Of a stretch of DNA of 64,000 nt, positions 39,665-48,835 are shown piece by piece. A model generated the notes under the pieces. The model had not been told where the DNA came from. It made no database searches and was given only the letters and a program-made list of their open reading frames with translations. Position 1 is the stretch's first letter, and every line of letters starts with the position of its first letter. The position numbers and the translations under genes were made by a program. This stretch comes from Sphingomonas aliaeris (GTDB lineage: Bacteria; Pseudomonadota; Alphaproteobacteria; Sphingomonadales; Sphingomonadaceae). Location of the stretch: assembly GCF_016743815.1 (NCBI RefSeq), contig NZ_CP061035.1:1862501-1926500 (forward strand), written 5' to 3'.

Positions 39665-41460
39665 TAGCGGGCGATGCTGGCGATGACGCGGCTTGCGCTG
39701 TTCGTCAGGCGGACGGCTGCGGCACCGGCCATGCCCGGGAAGCGTGGCCACATGCCCTGCGTCAGCGCCATGCGGCTGGGCGAGGCAGTCTTCCCGCCCT
39801 GCGCCTCGTACATCCAGTAGTTGCGCAGGACGGTCGCGACATAACCGCGCGTCTCCCAGAACGGGATCGATTCAATGTACAGCAACGGATCGCCACCGTC
39901 CCGCGACAGAGCATTCCAAAGTTGCACCGGCGCCGGCCCCGCATTGTAGGCGGCGATGACCTTCGGCAGCAGACCGCCCGTCAGCGGCAGGTCGCGCAGC
40001 TGCTCCAGATAGGATTGCCCGACTTCCATGTTGACCGAAGGCCGCGACAAAGCCGTACGATCGTACGTCCGCCCATGCTTGCGCGCGATATCGGTCGCGG
40101 CGGCGGGCATCACCTGCATCAGGCCGTAAGCGCCCGCCTTGCTGATGACGTCGGTGCGGAACCGCGATTCCTGCAACGTGTGGGCGTAGACCAGCGCCTT
40201 ATCGACACGCCAGCCGCCGTCCGGCGTCCAGTTGGGCGCGGGATAGCGCGCTGCCAGCGACGGTTGAGCGCCGACCGGGCCGTTCTGCGACAGCCATACC
40301 TGCGTTCCCGGCAAATTGAAGGTGGCCGCCAGCCGGACCAACGACGCAAAACCGGTTGGATTGCCGACCTTCGCTTCCTGCCGGATCACTTCATCCGCCA
40401 GCGACGTCTCGCCGATTTCGACCAGAGCGGCCGCGACGCGAACGTTGGGGCGGTTGCCCAGCACTTGCCAATCGGCCGCGACATACCGGTCGGGCTTGGG
40501 CGCAACGTCCTTGATGCCCAAAGCCTGGCGCGCGAGCAGGCCGTAGAACGTTTCCTTATACTGCGCCGCGCTTTTCAACCGGCCTTCGATCCGGTCGGGG
40601 CGGACGCAGACCATGTCCGCGCGCGCCGCCCAATACAGACCGGCCGCGCGCAAATCGACATCGCCCGCTCGTCCGGACACGCGTTCGAACGCGCTGCCCG
40701 CGGTCGCGCAATCCTTTTGACGCCATGCGGCCAGCGCGCCGACCCATTCCGCCTGCACCGCCCAGTCGCCGACGCCCATTGCGGCTTTCGCGGCCATCGT
40801 GCGGGCGTTGTTGTCGTCGCCCTGCAGATAATAGATCCACGCGACCTTCTGCTGCCATTCGGTCAAGGCTTCCGGTGACAGGCCTTGCGTCGAGTCCAGC
40901 AAAGCCTGTGCCGAGACGCCATCATCCGCCTTGATAAAGGGCTGCATGCGGATCGCCAGTTCCGCAGCGGACATGTCGCTCTTGATGCTTTTCGCGCGGG
41001 CACGCACCGGCGCGCTCCCCAGCCAGGTGAGGCGATTGGCCTCCGGCAGCGCGGGAAGGTCGATCGCACCGCGGGATTTCGCCATCGTATAGATTTGCTG
41101 CGCCTGGGGCAGTTCGGGCGCTTCGGCGAGCAATTGCATCAGCGGATCGAGTTCCGCCTTGGGCGATCCCTTTGCCGTCAACAGCTCGGCCCGCGCGATC
41201 GCGTGGAGCGGACCGGGCTTCATCGACGCCAGCAGCAGTTGTGCGTCCTGCCACCGTTGATCGCGGATCATCCCGAAGACGCTGCGATATTCTTCGCGCT
41301 GCGTCGTATCCAACTGGTCGGGAATACCATCCTTGGTGCGCGACGCGGAGGTCGCGGTCTGGGTATTGATCGGCGACGCGGCGGGTTCGCCGGGTTCCGC
41401 CGCGTGCGCTGCGACGGGAGATACCGCCGCGATACAGGCCAGAGCCAGAACTGCCTTCAC
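39664..41460 (-). CDS. Lytic transglycosylase (SLT family), exported
   Basis: A signal peptide follows the GTG start at 41460 (VKAVLALACIAAVSPVAAHA). The start is supported by a four-base GTGA overlap with the upstream UDG-like gene; the ATG at 41499 lies within that gene. A long helical N-terminal superhelix precedes the SLT domain. LQESRF at about residues 429-434 contains catalytic Glu431, then comes GAYGLMQVMPAAATDIA and VIAAYNAGPAPVQLW. It cleaves peptidoglycan to anhydro-muropeptides. Total length is 598 residues. Confidence 0.9.
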   Translation of the reverse strand: MKAVLALACIAAVSPVAAHAAEPGEPAASPINTQTATSASRTKDGIPDQLDTTQREEYRSVFGMIRDQRWQDAQLLLASMKPGPLHAIARAELLTAKGSPKAELDPLMQLLAEAPELPQAQQIYTMAKSRGAIDLPALPEANRLTWLGSAPVRARAKSIKSDMSAAELAIRMQPFIKADDGVSAQALLDSTQGLSPEALTEWQQKVAWIYYLQGDDNNARTMAAKAAMGVGDWAVQAEWVGALAAWRQKDCATAGSAFERVSGRAGDVDLRAAGLYWAARADMVCVRPDRIEGRLKSAAQYKETFYGLLARQALGIKDVAPKPDRYVAADWQVLGNRPNVRVAAALVEIGETSLADEVIRQEAKVGNPTGFASLVRLAATFNLPGTQVWLSQNGPVGAQPSLAARYPAPNWTPDGGWRVDKALVYAHTLQESRFRTDVISKAGAYGLMQVMPAAATDIARKHGRTYDRTALSRPSVNMEVGQSYLEQLRDLPLTGGLLPKVIAAYNAGPAPVQLWNALSRDGGDPLLYIESIPFWETRGYVATVLRNYWMYEAQGGKTASPSRMALTQGMWPRFPGMAGAAAVRLTNSASRVIASIAR

Positions 41461-42203
41461 TGTTGCAATCCCCCGATCAGCATCTGCAAATCTTTCCACG
41501 CTTCGGCCTTCTTTGCCGGTTGTTCGATCAGGAAGCGCGGATGGAACGTCGCGACCGCCTCGAAACTGCCCCGGATAGTGCCCGCTTCGTGGTTAACCGG
41601 GCGTAAACTACCCCGGGCGCGCAGAAAATCCAACCCGAGCATCGCACGGCTCGGCGCGTTGCCCATCAACAGCACCCGTTTCGGCGCGGCAAGCGCAACG
41701 TGATGCAACAGCAATTCGCTTAAGCGCGCCTCGATTTCGGGCGCGATCCGCGCAGCGGCCGGCCGCGCCGCGCATAAGGGCACGAGGTACACCGAGGACC
41801 GATCCCGCCCGATCGCGGCAAGCATTCGGTCGAAGAGGCGACCCGCCGCCCCGCTCAACAATTGCCCCGATTCCGCATCCTCGCGTTCCGGCATGTCGAT
41901 GACGACCAAAATTTCCGCGGCGGCATTTCCCGCGGCCATGAACGGTCGGCCATGCCAGCCGGCCTCGGGCGCATCGGCCCCGACGCGCCACGCCTCGAAC
42001 GCCGCGAGCGTATCGGGCAGGGCACCCGATGCCGCTACGGCCTCGCCGATCGTTACGCCGGGATCGATCGCCGGAGCGGGTGCGGGACGGACGAGCCAAT
42101 TGCGCGGCGTCTCGTCGATCGTCGCATCCACGCCAGCGTCGCGCCACCACTCCAGCGCGCTCGCGGCGGCCTGTTTCCAGTCGAAATTTTGGTCAGCCCC
42201 CAT
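41457..42203 (-). CDS. Uracil-DNA glycosylase superfamily protein, apparently without Fe-S cysteines
   Basis: The core VVIDMPEREDAESGQLLSGA, YLVPLCAARPAA, PKRVLLMGNAPSRAMLG and the motif FHPRFLIEQPAKKAEAWKDL are arranged as in family-4-like uracil-DNA glycosylases. The four cysteines that hold the 4Fe-4S cluster in that family are absent; the single cysteine near residue 146 cannot bind it alone. At 248 residues it is complete. It heads a minus-strand run with the lytic transglycosylase and moaB. Confidence 0.75.
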   Translation of the reverse strand: MGADQNFDWKQAAASALEWWRDAGVDATIDETPRNWLVRPAPAPAIDPGVTIGEAVAASGALPDTLAAFEAWRVGADAPEAGWHGRPFMAAGNAAAEILVVIDMPEREDAESGQLLSGAAGRLFDRMLAAIGRDRSSVYLVPLCAARPAAARIAPEIEARLSELLLHHVALAAPKRVLLMGNAPSRAMLGLDFLRARGSLRPVNHEAGTIRGSFEAVATFHPRFLIEQPAKKAEAWKDLQMLIGGLQQ

Positions 42204-42319
42204 GCGGTCCTTAGACTAGCATGTTGACGCGAAGGTCAATTCGCTGGCACCGCATCTTGGACAGGACGGTGCTGTCGCGCGACGAGCGCGCCCGCGTCCG
42301 TCCGCGACGGAGACGAGAT

Positions 42320-43978
42320 GTGAGCGAACGCGAATCCATGCCTTATGACGTCGTGATCGTCGGCGCCGGGCCGGCAGGTCTTTCGGCGGCGATCCGGCTG
42401 AAACAACTGGCCAACGACAAGGGCGCGGAACTTGCCGTCTGCGTGCTGGAAAAAGGATCGGAGGTCGGCGCGCACATCCTGTCCGGCGCGGTCGTCGATC
42501 CGCGCTCGCTGGACGAGCTGATCCCCGACTGGCGCGACCGCAATTGCCCGATGGCCGAAGTGCTGGTCAACGACAACCAGCACTGGATCATGACCAAGAA
42601 GAAGAAGTTCGGCATGCCGCACCTCTTCACCCCCGGCCTGATGCACAACAAGAATACCTATACTGGCAGTCTCGGCAATCTGTGCCGCTGGCTCGCGGGT
42701 CAGGCGGAGGAACTCGGCGTCGAGATTTTCCCCGGCTTCGCGGCGGCGGAAGTGCTGTTCAACGAGGATGGATCGGTGAAGGGCGTCGCGACCGGCGACA
42801 TGGGCGTCGCGCGCGATGGCACGCACAAGCCCGATTACACGCCGGGGCTCGAACTGCACGCCAAGTACACCTTCCTCAGCGAAGGCGTGCGCGGTCACCT
42901 GTCCAAGGAACTGATCCGCACGTTCGATCTCGCGCGCGATGCGGAACCGCAGGTTTACGGCCTCGGCATCAAGGAACTGTGGGATGTGGACCCGGAACGG
43001 CATGCGCCGGGTCGCGTGATCCACACGCAGGGCTGGCCGCTCAGCGAGACGGGATCGAACGGCGGTGGCTTCCTGTATCATCAGGCGAACGGTCAGGTCG
43101 CCCTGGGCTTCGTCACGTGGCTCAATTATTCCAATCCCTATCTGTCGCCGTTCCAGGAGATGCAGCGGTGGAAGACCCACCCCGCGATCGCCGAGATTTT
43201 GAAGGGCGCCAAGCGCGTGTCGTACGGCGCGCGCGCGATCAGCGACGGCGGCCTGCAGTCGATCCCGAAACTGGTCTTCCCCGGGGGTGCGCTCATCGGC
43301 GACAGCGCCGGCTTCCTCAACGTTCCCCGCATCAAGGGCACGCATACCGCGATGAAGAGCGGCATGATGGCGGCCGAAGCGGCGTTCGAAGCCGTCACTG
43401 CAGGCCGCGAGCATGACGAGCTCACCGCCTATCCGGAGGCTTTCGACGCCAGCTGGGTCCGCAAGGAGCTGTCGATCGTCCGCAACGTCCTGCCGCTGGT
43501 CGAAAAGTTCGGCGACCTGATGGGCTCCGGCCTGGCGGGCGTGACGATGTGGCTGGAAAGCTTCGGGATCAAGATGCCCTTCACGATGAAGCATCACCCG
43601 GACCACAAGACGCTGTGGCGCAAGGATCTGGTCCGCAAGATCGATTATCCCAAGCCCGACGGCGTGTTGACCTTCGATCGCCTGTCTTCGGTGTTCCAGT
43701 CGAACACCAATCACGAGGAGGATCAGCCGGTTCACCTTACGCTGAAGGACCCGAACATCCCGGTGGAATACGACCTGCCGATGTATGACGAACCGGCGCA
43801 GCGATATTGCCCGGCAGGCGTGTACGAGATCGTCGGCGAGGAAACCGGCGATCCGAAGTTCGTGATCAACGCGCAGAATTGCGTCCACTGCAAGACCTGC
43901 GACATCAAGGACCCGACGCAGAACATCAACTGGGTGGTGCCGGAGGGCGGCGGCGGGCCGAACTATCCGAATATGTGA
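42320..43978 (+). CDS. Electron transfer flavoprotein-ubiquinone oxidoreductase
   Basis: The enzyme passes electrons from ETF to ubiquinone in the membrane. It has FAD binding DVVIVGAGPAGLSAAIRL, the quinone and FAD regions, and the C-terminal 4Fe-4S set (YCPAGVYE, NCVHCKTCDIKDPTQN). GGAGACGA lies just before a GTG at 42320, which gives MSERESMPYDVVIV, a common start in this family; the ATG 18 bases later is an alternative. The length is 552 residues. No ETF genes lie in the window. Confidence 0.94.
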   Translation: MSERESMPYDVVIVGAGPAGLSAAIRLKQLANDKGAELAVCVLEKGSEVGAHILSGAVVDPRSLDELIPDWRDRNCPMAEVLVNDNQHWIMTKKKKFGMPHLFTPGLMHNKNTYTGSLGNLCRWLAGQAEELGVEIFPGFAAAEVLFNEDGSVKGVATGDMGVARDGTHKPDYTPGLELHAKYTFLSEGVRGHLSKELIRTFDLARDAEPQVYGLGIKELWDVDPERHAPGRVIHTQGWPLSETGSNGGGFLYHQANGQVALGFVTWLNYSNPYLSPFQEMQRWKTHPAIAEILKGAKRVSYGARAISDGGLQSIPKLVFPGGALIGDSAGFLNVPRIKGTHTAMKSGMMAAEAAFEAVTAGREHDELTAYPEAFDASWVRKELSIVRNVLPLVEKFGDLMGSGLAGVTMWLESFGIKMPFTMKHHPDHKTLWRKDLVRKIDYPKPDGVLTFDRLSSVFQSNTNHEEDQPVHLTLKDPNIPVEYDLPMYDEPAQRYCPAGVYEIVGEETGDPKFVINAQNCVHCKTCDIKDPTQNINWVVPEGGGGPNYPNM

Positions 43979-43991
43979 CGCGCCGGGCAAC

Positions 43992-44011
43992 GGCGTAGCG
44001 CAAGCTACGCC
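43992..44011 (+). other. Perfect 8-bp hairpin with GCAA tetraloop
   Basis: GGCGTAGC, then GCAA, then GCTACGCC forms a very stable stem 13 bases after the ETF-QO stop, followed by a small AAGCCTTAAGG inverted stretch. There is no T-run. It is most likely a 3' mRNA end stabiliser or Rho-related structure. The rest of the 271-base gap to ispE holds a duplicated GCGGTCCGAC and a family 1 repeat; I saw no gene. Confidence 0.55.
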
Positions 44012-44116
44012 AAGCCTTAAGGCGCGTCCGGCCGGCGGCGCCGAAGCGCGGTCCGACGACTCGGCTTTGTTGCGGCGCGCTACTTGCCGCGGTCCGACCG
44101 GCCCGGCTTGCCATCC

Positions 44117-44185
44117 CCGTTCGTCCTGAGCTTGTCGAAGGGCGGGCCCACCGGAGCGGTGCTTCGACAGGCTCGGCACGAACGG
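44117..44185. repeat. REP-like paired inverted repeat, family 1 (69 bp)
   Basis: CCGTTCGTCCTGAGCTTGTC at 44117-44136 opposes a related core read on the other strand up to 44185 (ending CACGAACGG). The cores match the 529-612 element but the spacing is shorter. It lies 64 bases ahead of the ispE coding region. Confidence 0.78.
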
Positions 44186-44249
44186 TCGGTGGTCGGCGAC
44201 AGCGACTATCGACCTACCGTTCGGCCCGAAATCGAGGATCAGTCACATC

Positions 44250-45070
44250 ATCACCGAACGCGCGCCCGCCAAGATAAACCTCGCGCTACACGTCCGTTTG
44301 CGGCGGCCGGACGGCTATCATGAGTTGGAGACGCTGTTCGCCTTCCTCCGCGACGGCGACGAAATCGCTCTCGAACGCGGCGCCGGTTCTTTCACCATCG
44401 ATGGCCCGTTCGCGAACGGCCTGGAAACGGAAGGCGACAACCTCGTAACACGCGCGATCAAGATGTTTTCCGAAGCATTTGCAATCGCTGAGCAATATTC
44501 CGTCAAACTGACCAAAAACCTTCCCATTGCCTCCGGTATCGGAGGGGGTCCGCCGACGCAGCCGCAACCCTCCGCGCGCTGGCCAGACTTCACGACATCC
44601 CGCTTGAGGATCCGCGATTGTTCGGTTGCGCCGATGCGCTCGGCTCCGACGTGCCCGCCTGCCTTTTCGGCCGCAGCGCGATCGGCCGGGGCAGGGGCGA
44701 ACACCTCACGCCTGTCGACGGCCTGACGGGCGTCCCGGTGCTGTTGGTCAATTCCGGCGTAGCGGTGTCCACCGCTGCGGTCTTCAAGGCGTGGAGCGGC
44801 CACGATGCGGGGCCGATCGGCACCGGGACGCCGCTGGATATCGCGCGGACCGGCCGGAACGACCTGGAGTTGCCCGCGCGCATGATCGCGCCCGTGATCG
44901 GCTCTGTGCTCGACCGTCTTGCCCGCACGTCATCCGTGCTCGTCCGCATGTCCGGATCGGGCGCCACCTGTTTCGCGCTCTATGCCGACGAGGGTGCCCG
45001 CGCCGAAGCCGCTATGGAAATCCGGCGTGAGGAACCGGGTTGGTGGTGTCTCGAATCGACACTCGCGTAA
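44250..45070 (+). CDS. ispE: 4-diphosphocytidyl-2-C-methyl-D-erythritol kinase (frameshift as read, no canonical start)
   Basis: IspE phosphorylates CDP-ME in the MEP isoprenoid pathway. ERAPAKINLALHV and GYHELETLFAF open the protein. The ATP loop reads LPIASGIGGG before the frame breaks in GGGGG at 44544-44548, and the other frame continues ADAAATLRALARLHDIPLED. SGSGATCFALYAD closes it. Adding one G gives 273 residues. At the expected N-terminal Met the DNA has ATC (44250; another at 44247), and no ATG, GTG or TTG lies close by. Error or a rare start are both possible. Confidence 0.85.
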
Positions 45071-45237
45071 CGGTCGATCGCCCCGTCATGGGACGTTACG
45101 CGCACCGTTAACCCTCGTGTCGCAGCGAATCCGCGATTGGCCCCGTCCTTGCTGAACCTTTGGGCGAACGGGTCCGCCGCCTCGGAGCGCCGCGCCCGCT
45201 GATGATCCACGGCGGCTTCGTGCGTCATCGAAACCAG

Positions 45238-45269
45238 GGGCGACGAGCGCAAGTTCGTCGCCCTTTTTT
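45238..45269 (+). terminator. Strong intrinsic terminator between ispE and ilvD
   Basis: GGGCGACGA at 45238-45246 pairs perfectly with TCGTCGCCC at 45255-45263, then a TTTTTT run follows at 45264-45269. It is 168 bases after the ispE stop and 57 bases before ilvD. It could end the ispE transcript, a small RNA, or an attenuated ilvD leader. The intervening bases hold no clear ORF. Confidence 0.88.
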
Positions 45270-45326
45270 GCGAACGCGCGCAACACACTTGCGCAAACCG
45301 CCCTTCTGGCGACATACGCCCGCCCT

Positions 45327-47048
45327 ATGACCAACCGTTTCGACAAATCCACACTGCCCAGCCGCCACGTTTCCGTCGGTCCTGAGCGCGCCCCGCATCG
45401 CAGCTATTACTATGCGATGGGGTTGAGCGAGGAGGAAATTGCCCGTCCTTTCGTGGGGTTGGCGAGCGCAGGTAACGACAGCGCGCCATGTAACACGCGG
45501 CTCGATGCTCAGGCAGACGCGGCGCGCGCCGGCGTCATGCAGGGCGGCGGAATGCCACGGCGTTTCAACACGATCACCGTAACCGACGGAATCGCGATGG
45601 GGCATCAGGGGATGAAGTCCTCGCTCGTCAGCCGTGAAGTCATCGCCGATCCGGTCGAGCTCAGCGTGCGCGGGCATTGTTACGATGCGCTCGTCACGTT
45701 CGCTGGCTGTGACAAATCGCTCCCGGGCATGATGATGGCGATGTTGCGGCTGAACGTCCCTTCCATCTTCGTTTACGGTGGGTCGATCCTTCCCGGGCGC
45801 TTCAACGACAAGGATGTCACCGTCGTCGACGTATTCGAGATCGTCGGCCGATATGCTGCCGGAAACTGTCCGATCGAGGAAGTGCATGCGCTCGAGAAAG
45901 CGGCATGCCCAGGCCACGGCGCGTGCGGTGGACAGTATACGGCGAACACGATGGCCTGCGTCGCCGAGGCAATCGGATTGTCGTTGCCGAACAGCAACAT
46001 GACACCAGCACCTTATAGTACGCGTGAACAGATCGCAGTCGCGGCAGGCGCGCAGGTGATGGAGTTGCTCGCCAGGAATATCCGCCCGCGCGACCTCTGC
46101 ACGCGGGAAGCGTTCATCAACGCCGCCCGCGTCGTCGCCGCGACGGGCGGCTCCACCAACGGCGCGTTGCATCTTCCTGCGATGGCGCACGAAGCCGGAA
46201 TCGACTTCGACCTGTTCGACGTCGCGGAGGCATTCAAATCAACGCCTTACATCGCCGACCTCAAGCCCGGCGGGAAGTATGTGGCGAAGGACATGTACGA
46301 GGCCGGCGGCGTCTACATGCTGATGAAGACGATGCTCGCCAACGACCTGCTCGACGGCAATTGCCTGACGGTCACCGGCAAGACGCTGGGTGAGAATATC
46401 GATCAGGTGACGTGGAATCCCGACCAGAAGGTCATCTACGACGTCAAGACGCCGATCACCCCGACTGGCGGCGTCGTCGGTTTGCGCGGTACGCTCGCAC
46501 CGGACGGGGCGATCGTGAAGGTCGCGGGGATGCACCGCCTCCAGTTCGAAGGCCCCGCGCGCGTTTTCGAATGCGAGGAGGATACGTTCACCGCGGTCGA
46601 GAATCGCGAGATCGTGGAAGGGCAGGTGATCGTCATCCGCTACGAAGGCCCCAAGGGCGGCCCCGGCATGCGTGAGATGCTCTCGACCACCGCCGCGCTC
46701 TACGGACTCGGGCTCGGCGAAAAGGTCGCCCTGATCACGGATGGCCGCTTCTCCGGCGGCACGCGCGGTTTCTGCATCGGTCATGTCGGGCCGGAAGCGG
46801 CGGACGGCGGGCCGATCGCATTGGTCGAGGATGGCGACATCATCCGCATCGATGCGGAAGCCGGGACGATCGATCTCGACGTGCCGGAGGACGTGCTGGC
46901 CGAGCGTCGGTCGAAATGGCAACCGCGCAGCAACGATTACCAATCGGGCGCACTGTGGCGCTATTCGAAGACGGTCGGCCCCGCTTATAAAGGCGCCGTC
47001 ACGCATCCCGGAGCCGCTGCCGAAACCCATGTCTACGCGGATATCTAG
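45327..47048 (+). CDS. ilvD: Dihydroxy-acid dehydratase
   Basis: IlvD makes the keto acids of the branched-chain amino acid pathway. [24 protein letters not shown] and [13 protein letters not shown] carry the three cluster cysteines of the family. [12 protein letters not shown] and [20 protein letters not shown] are in the second half. The 573 residues are the usual length. An intrinsic terminator lies upstream of the ATG at 45327, so it may have its own promoter or be attenuated. Confidence 0.96.
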   Translation: MTNRFDKSTLPSRHVSVGPERAPHRSYYYAMGLSEEEIARPFVGLASAGNDSAPCNTRLDAQADAARAGVMQGGGMPRRFNTITVTDGIAMGHQGMKSSLVSREVIADPVELSVRGHCYDALVTFAGCDKSLPGMMMAMLRLNVPSIFVYGGSILPGRFNDKDVTVVDVFEIVGRYAAGNCPIEEVHALEKAACPGHGACGGQYTANTMACVAEAIGLSLPNSNMTPAPYSTREQIAVAAGAQVMELLARNIRPRDLCTREAFINAARVVAATGGSTNGALHLPAMAHEAGIDFDLFDVAEAFKSTPYIADLKPGGKYVAKDMYEAGGVYMLMKTMLANDLLDGNCLTVTGKTLGENIDQVTWNPDQKVIYDVKTPITPTGGVVGLRGTLAPDGAIVKVAGMHRLQFEGPARVFECEEDTFTAVENREIVEGQVIVIRYEGPKGGPGMREMLSTTAALYGLGLGEKVALITDGRFSGGTRGFCIGHVGPEAADGGPIALVEDGDIIRIDAEAGTIDLDVPEDVLAERRSKWQPRSNDYQSGALWRYSKTVGPAYKGAVTHPGAAAETHVYADI

Positions 47049-47084
47049 GACGGAGAGGCCTTCACCGATCCGGCTGGCGCATCC

Positions 47085-47462
47085 ATGAGGATCGGCGGTC
47101 GCGCACGATTGGCATGTCTCGCCATCCTTGCGCTGGGCGCGTGCGGCGAACGGGGTGAAGGTACGCCGGATCGTCGGGATGACCAGCCGGCAGAGCGCAT
47201 CGTATGCGCACACCCTGGCGCTCCGCTCACGCGCGATTGTACGGTGGAGCGCAGCCGAGGGGAGGGAGGCGTGATCCTCACGATCCGCCACCCGGACGGC
47301 GCGTTTCGCCGATTGCTGGTCGGCGGCGACGGTCGCGCAGTCACGGCCGCGGATGGCGCGCAGCAGGCGAGCGCCCGCATTGTCGATGGCGGTGAGACCG
47401 AAATCACGTTGGCCGGCGACCGCTATCGCCTTCCCGCAACCGTCGAAGACACGACGCCATGA
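47085..47462 (+). CDS. Predicted lipoprotein, unknown function
   Basis: MRIGGRARLACLAILALGAC has a lipobox with Cys20. The 125-residue product is charged and includes IVCAHPGAPLTRDCTVERS (two cysteines that may pair), ILTIRHPDGAFRRLLV and YRLPATVEDTTP. It overlaps the nnr gene by four bases (ATGATG) and follows ilvD by 36 bases, so these four genes are probably one transcript. I do not recognise the family. Confidence 0.75.
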   Translation: MRIGGRARLACLAILALGACGERGEGTPDRRDDQPAERIVCAHPGAPLTRDCTVERSRGEGGVILTIRHPDGAFRRLLVGGDGRAVTAADGAQQASARIVDGGETEITLAGDRYRLPATVEDTTP

Positions 47463-48835
47463 TGCCGGTCGACGGGCGGTCCATAGTGACGGCCGATGAG
47501 ATGCGCGCCGCCGAAGACGTCGCAATCGCGGGCGGCGCGACCGTGGAAAGCCTGATGGATCGCGCCGGCCGTGAAATCGCCACGGCGGTTCGCCGTCTGG
47601 CCGGTGCTTCCCCGATCCTGATCCTCTGCGGGCCGGGGAATAATGGCGGGGATGGCTATGTCGCGGCGCGCCTCCTGAAGGAGGCCGGACTGGACGTGCG
47701 CGTTGCGGCGCTTTCCGAACCGCGAACCGAAGCCTCTAGGGCTGCACGGCATCGGTGGAGCGCAGCGGTCGAGCCGTTCGCCGAAGCGGCCCCCGCACCC
47801 ATCATTGTGGACGCGCTGTTCGGTATCGGCCTGTCGCGCCCGCTCGAAACGGGCGCGGCAACGAAATTTGCTGAGCTGGTCGAAACGGCCACGCTGTCGA
47901 TCGCGATCGATCTGCCGAGCGGGATATCGTCCGACGACGGATGCATCCTAGCCGAAGTACCGAGCTTCGATGTCACGCTGGCGCTGGGCGCAGTCAAGCC
48001 GTCCCACCTGCTGCAACCCGCGGCGAACCTGTGCGGCAAGGTCCGCATCCTCGATATCGGCGTGCCGACCCGCTCCAGGGCGCGCGTGCTGGACCGCCCG
48101 GCGCTGACCCCGCCCGGCCCGGAAGCGCATAAATTCACGCGCGGGATGGTCGCGGTGATCGGCGGCGCGATGCCGGGGGCCGCTCGCCTCGCCAGCCTCG
48201 CCGCGATGCATGCCGGTGCCGGATACGTCCTGCTGCTCGGCGATGCGCAAGGCGCGCCGGACGCAATAGTGCACAAGCCGTTCTACCCAGAAGCGCTGTC
48301 CGACGTACGGATCGGGGCGCTGCTCGTCGGCCCCGGTTTGGGGCGCGATGCGGAGGCACAGGCGAAGCTGGACGCGGCGTTGGCGACCGATCGTCCCCTC
48401 GTCATCGATGGCGACGCGCTCCACCTGATCGATCCGGATGCGATCAAGCGCCGGTCGGCCCCGGTGATCCTCACCCCGCACGGGGGTGAATTTACCGGGA
48501 TGTTCGGGCGATCCGACGCCAACAAGATCGACGCCGCGCGGCAAGCCGCCGTCCGGTCGGGTGCGATCGTCGTCTTCAAGGGGGCGGACACGGTGATCGC
48601 TGCGCCGGATAAGCGGGCAACCGTGTCCCGATCCGCGAGCGTCTGGCTTTCGACCGCCGGGACGGGCGACGTGCTGGCCGGCACGATCGCCGCGGTGCTC
48701 TCCACCGGAATCGAACCGTACGATGCGGCCTCGGCCGGTGTGTGGCTGCATGGCGACGCCGCTCGCCGCCTTGGCCCGGCGTTCGTCGCGGATGATTTGG
48801 CGCGGGCGCTGACCGCGGCTAGGGCGTCGCTATGA
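47459..48835 (+). CDS. nnr: Bifunctional NAD(P)HX epimerase/dehydratase
   Basis: The N-terminal epimerase domain has VTADEMRAAEDVAIAGGATV, ILCGPGNNGGDGYVAARLL and VDALFGIGL. The C-terminal ADP-dependent dehydratase domain has VGPGLGRDAEAQ, VIDGDALHL, LTPHGGEF and GTGDVLAGTIAAVLS. The enzyme repairs damaged hydrated NAD(P)H. At 458 residues it is the usual fused form. It overlaps both neighbours by four bases. Confidence 0.95.
   Translation: MMPVDGRSIVTADEMRAAEDVAIAGGATVESLMDRAGREIATAVRRLAGASPILILCGPGNNGGDGYVAARLLKEAGLDVRVAALSEPRTEASRAARHRWSAAVEPFAEAAPAPIIVDALFGIGLSRPLETGAATKFAELVETATLSIAIDLPSGISSDDGCILAEVPSFDVTLALGAVKPSHLLQPAANLCGKVRILDIGVPTRSRARVLDRPALTPPGPEAHKFTRGMVAVIGGAMPGAARLASLAAMHAGAGYVLLLGDAQGAPDAIVHKPFYPEALSDVRIGALLVGPGLGRDAEAQAKLDAALATDRPLVIDGDALHLIDPDAIKRRSAPVILTPHGGEFTGMFGRSDANKIDAARQAAVRSGAIVVFKGADTVIAAPDKRATVSRSASVWLSTAGTGDVLAGTIAAVLSTGIEPYDAASAGVWLHGDAARRLGPAFVADDLARALTAARASL

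Noticed and set aside
47085..47462. Toxin or immunity role for the small lipoprotein
   Set aside because: There is no partner gene or motif to support this; only the lipobox is visible.
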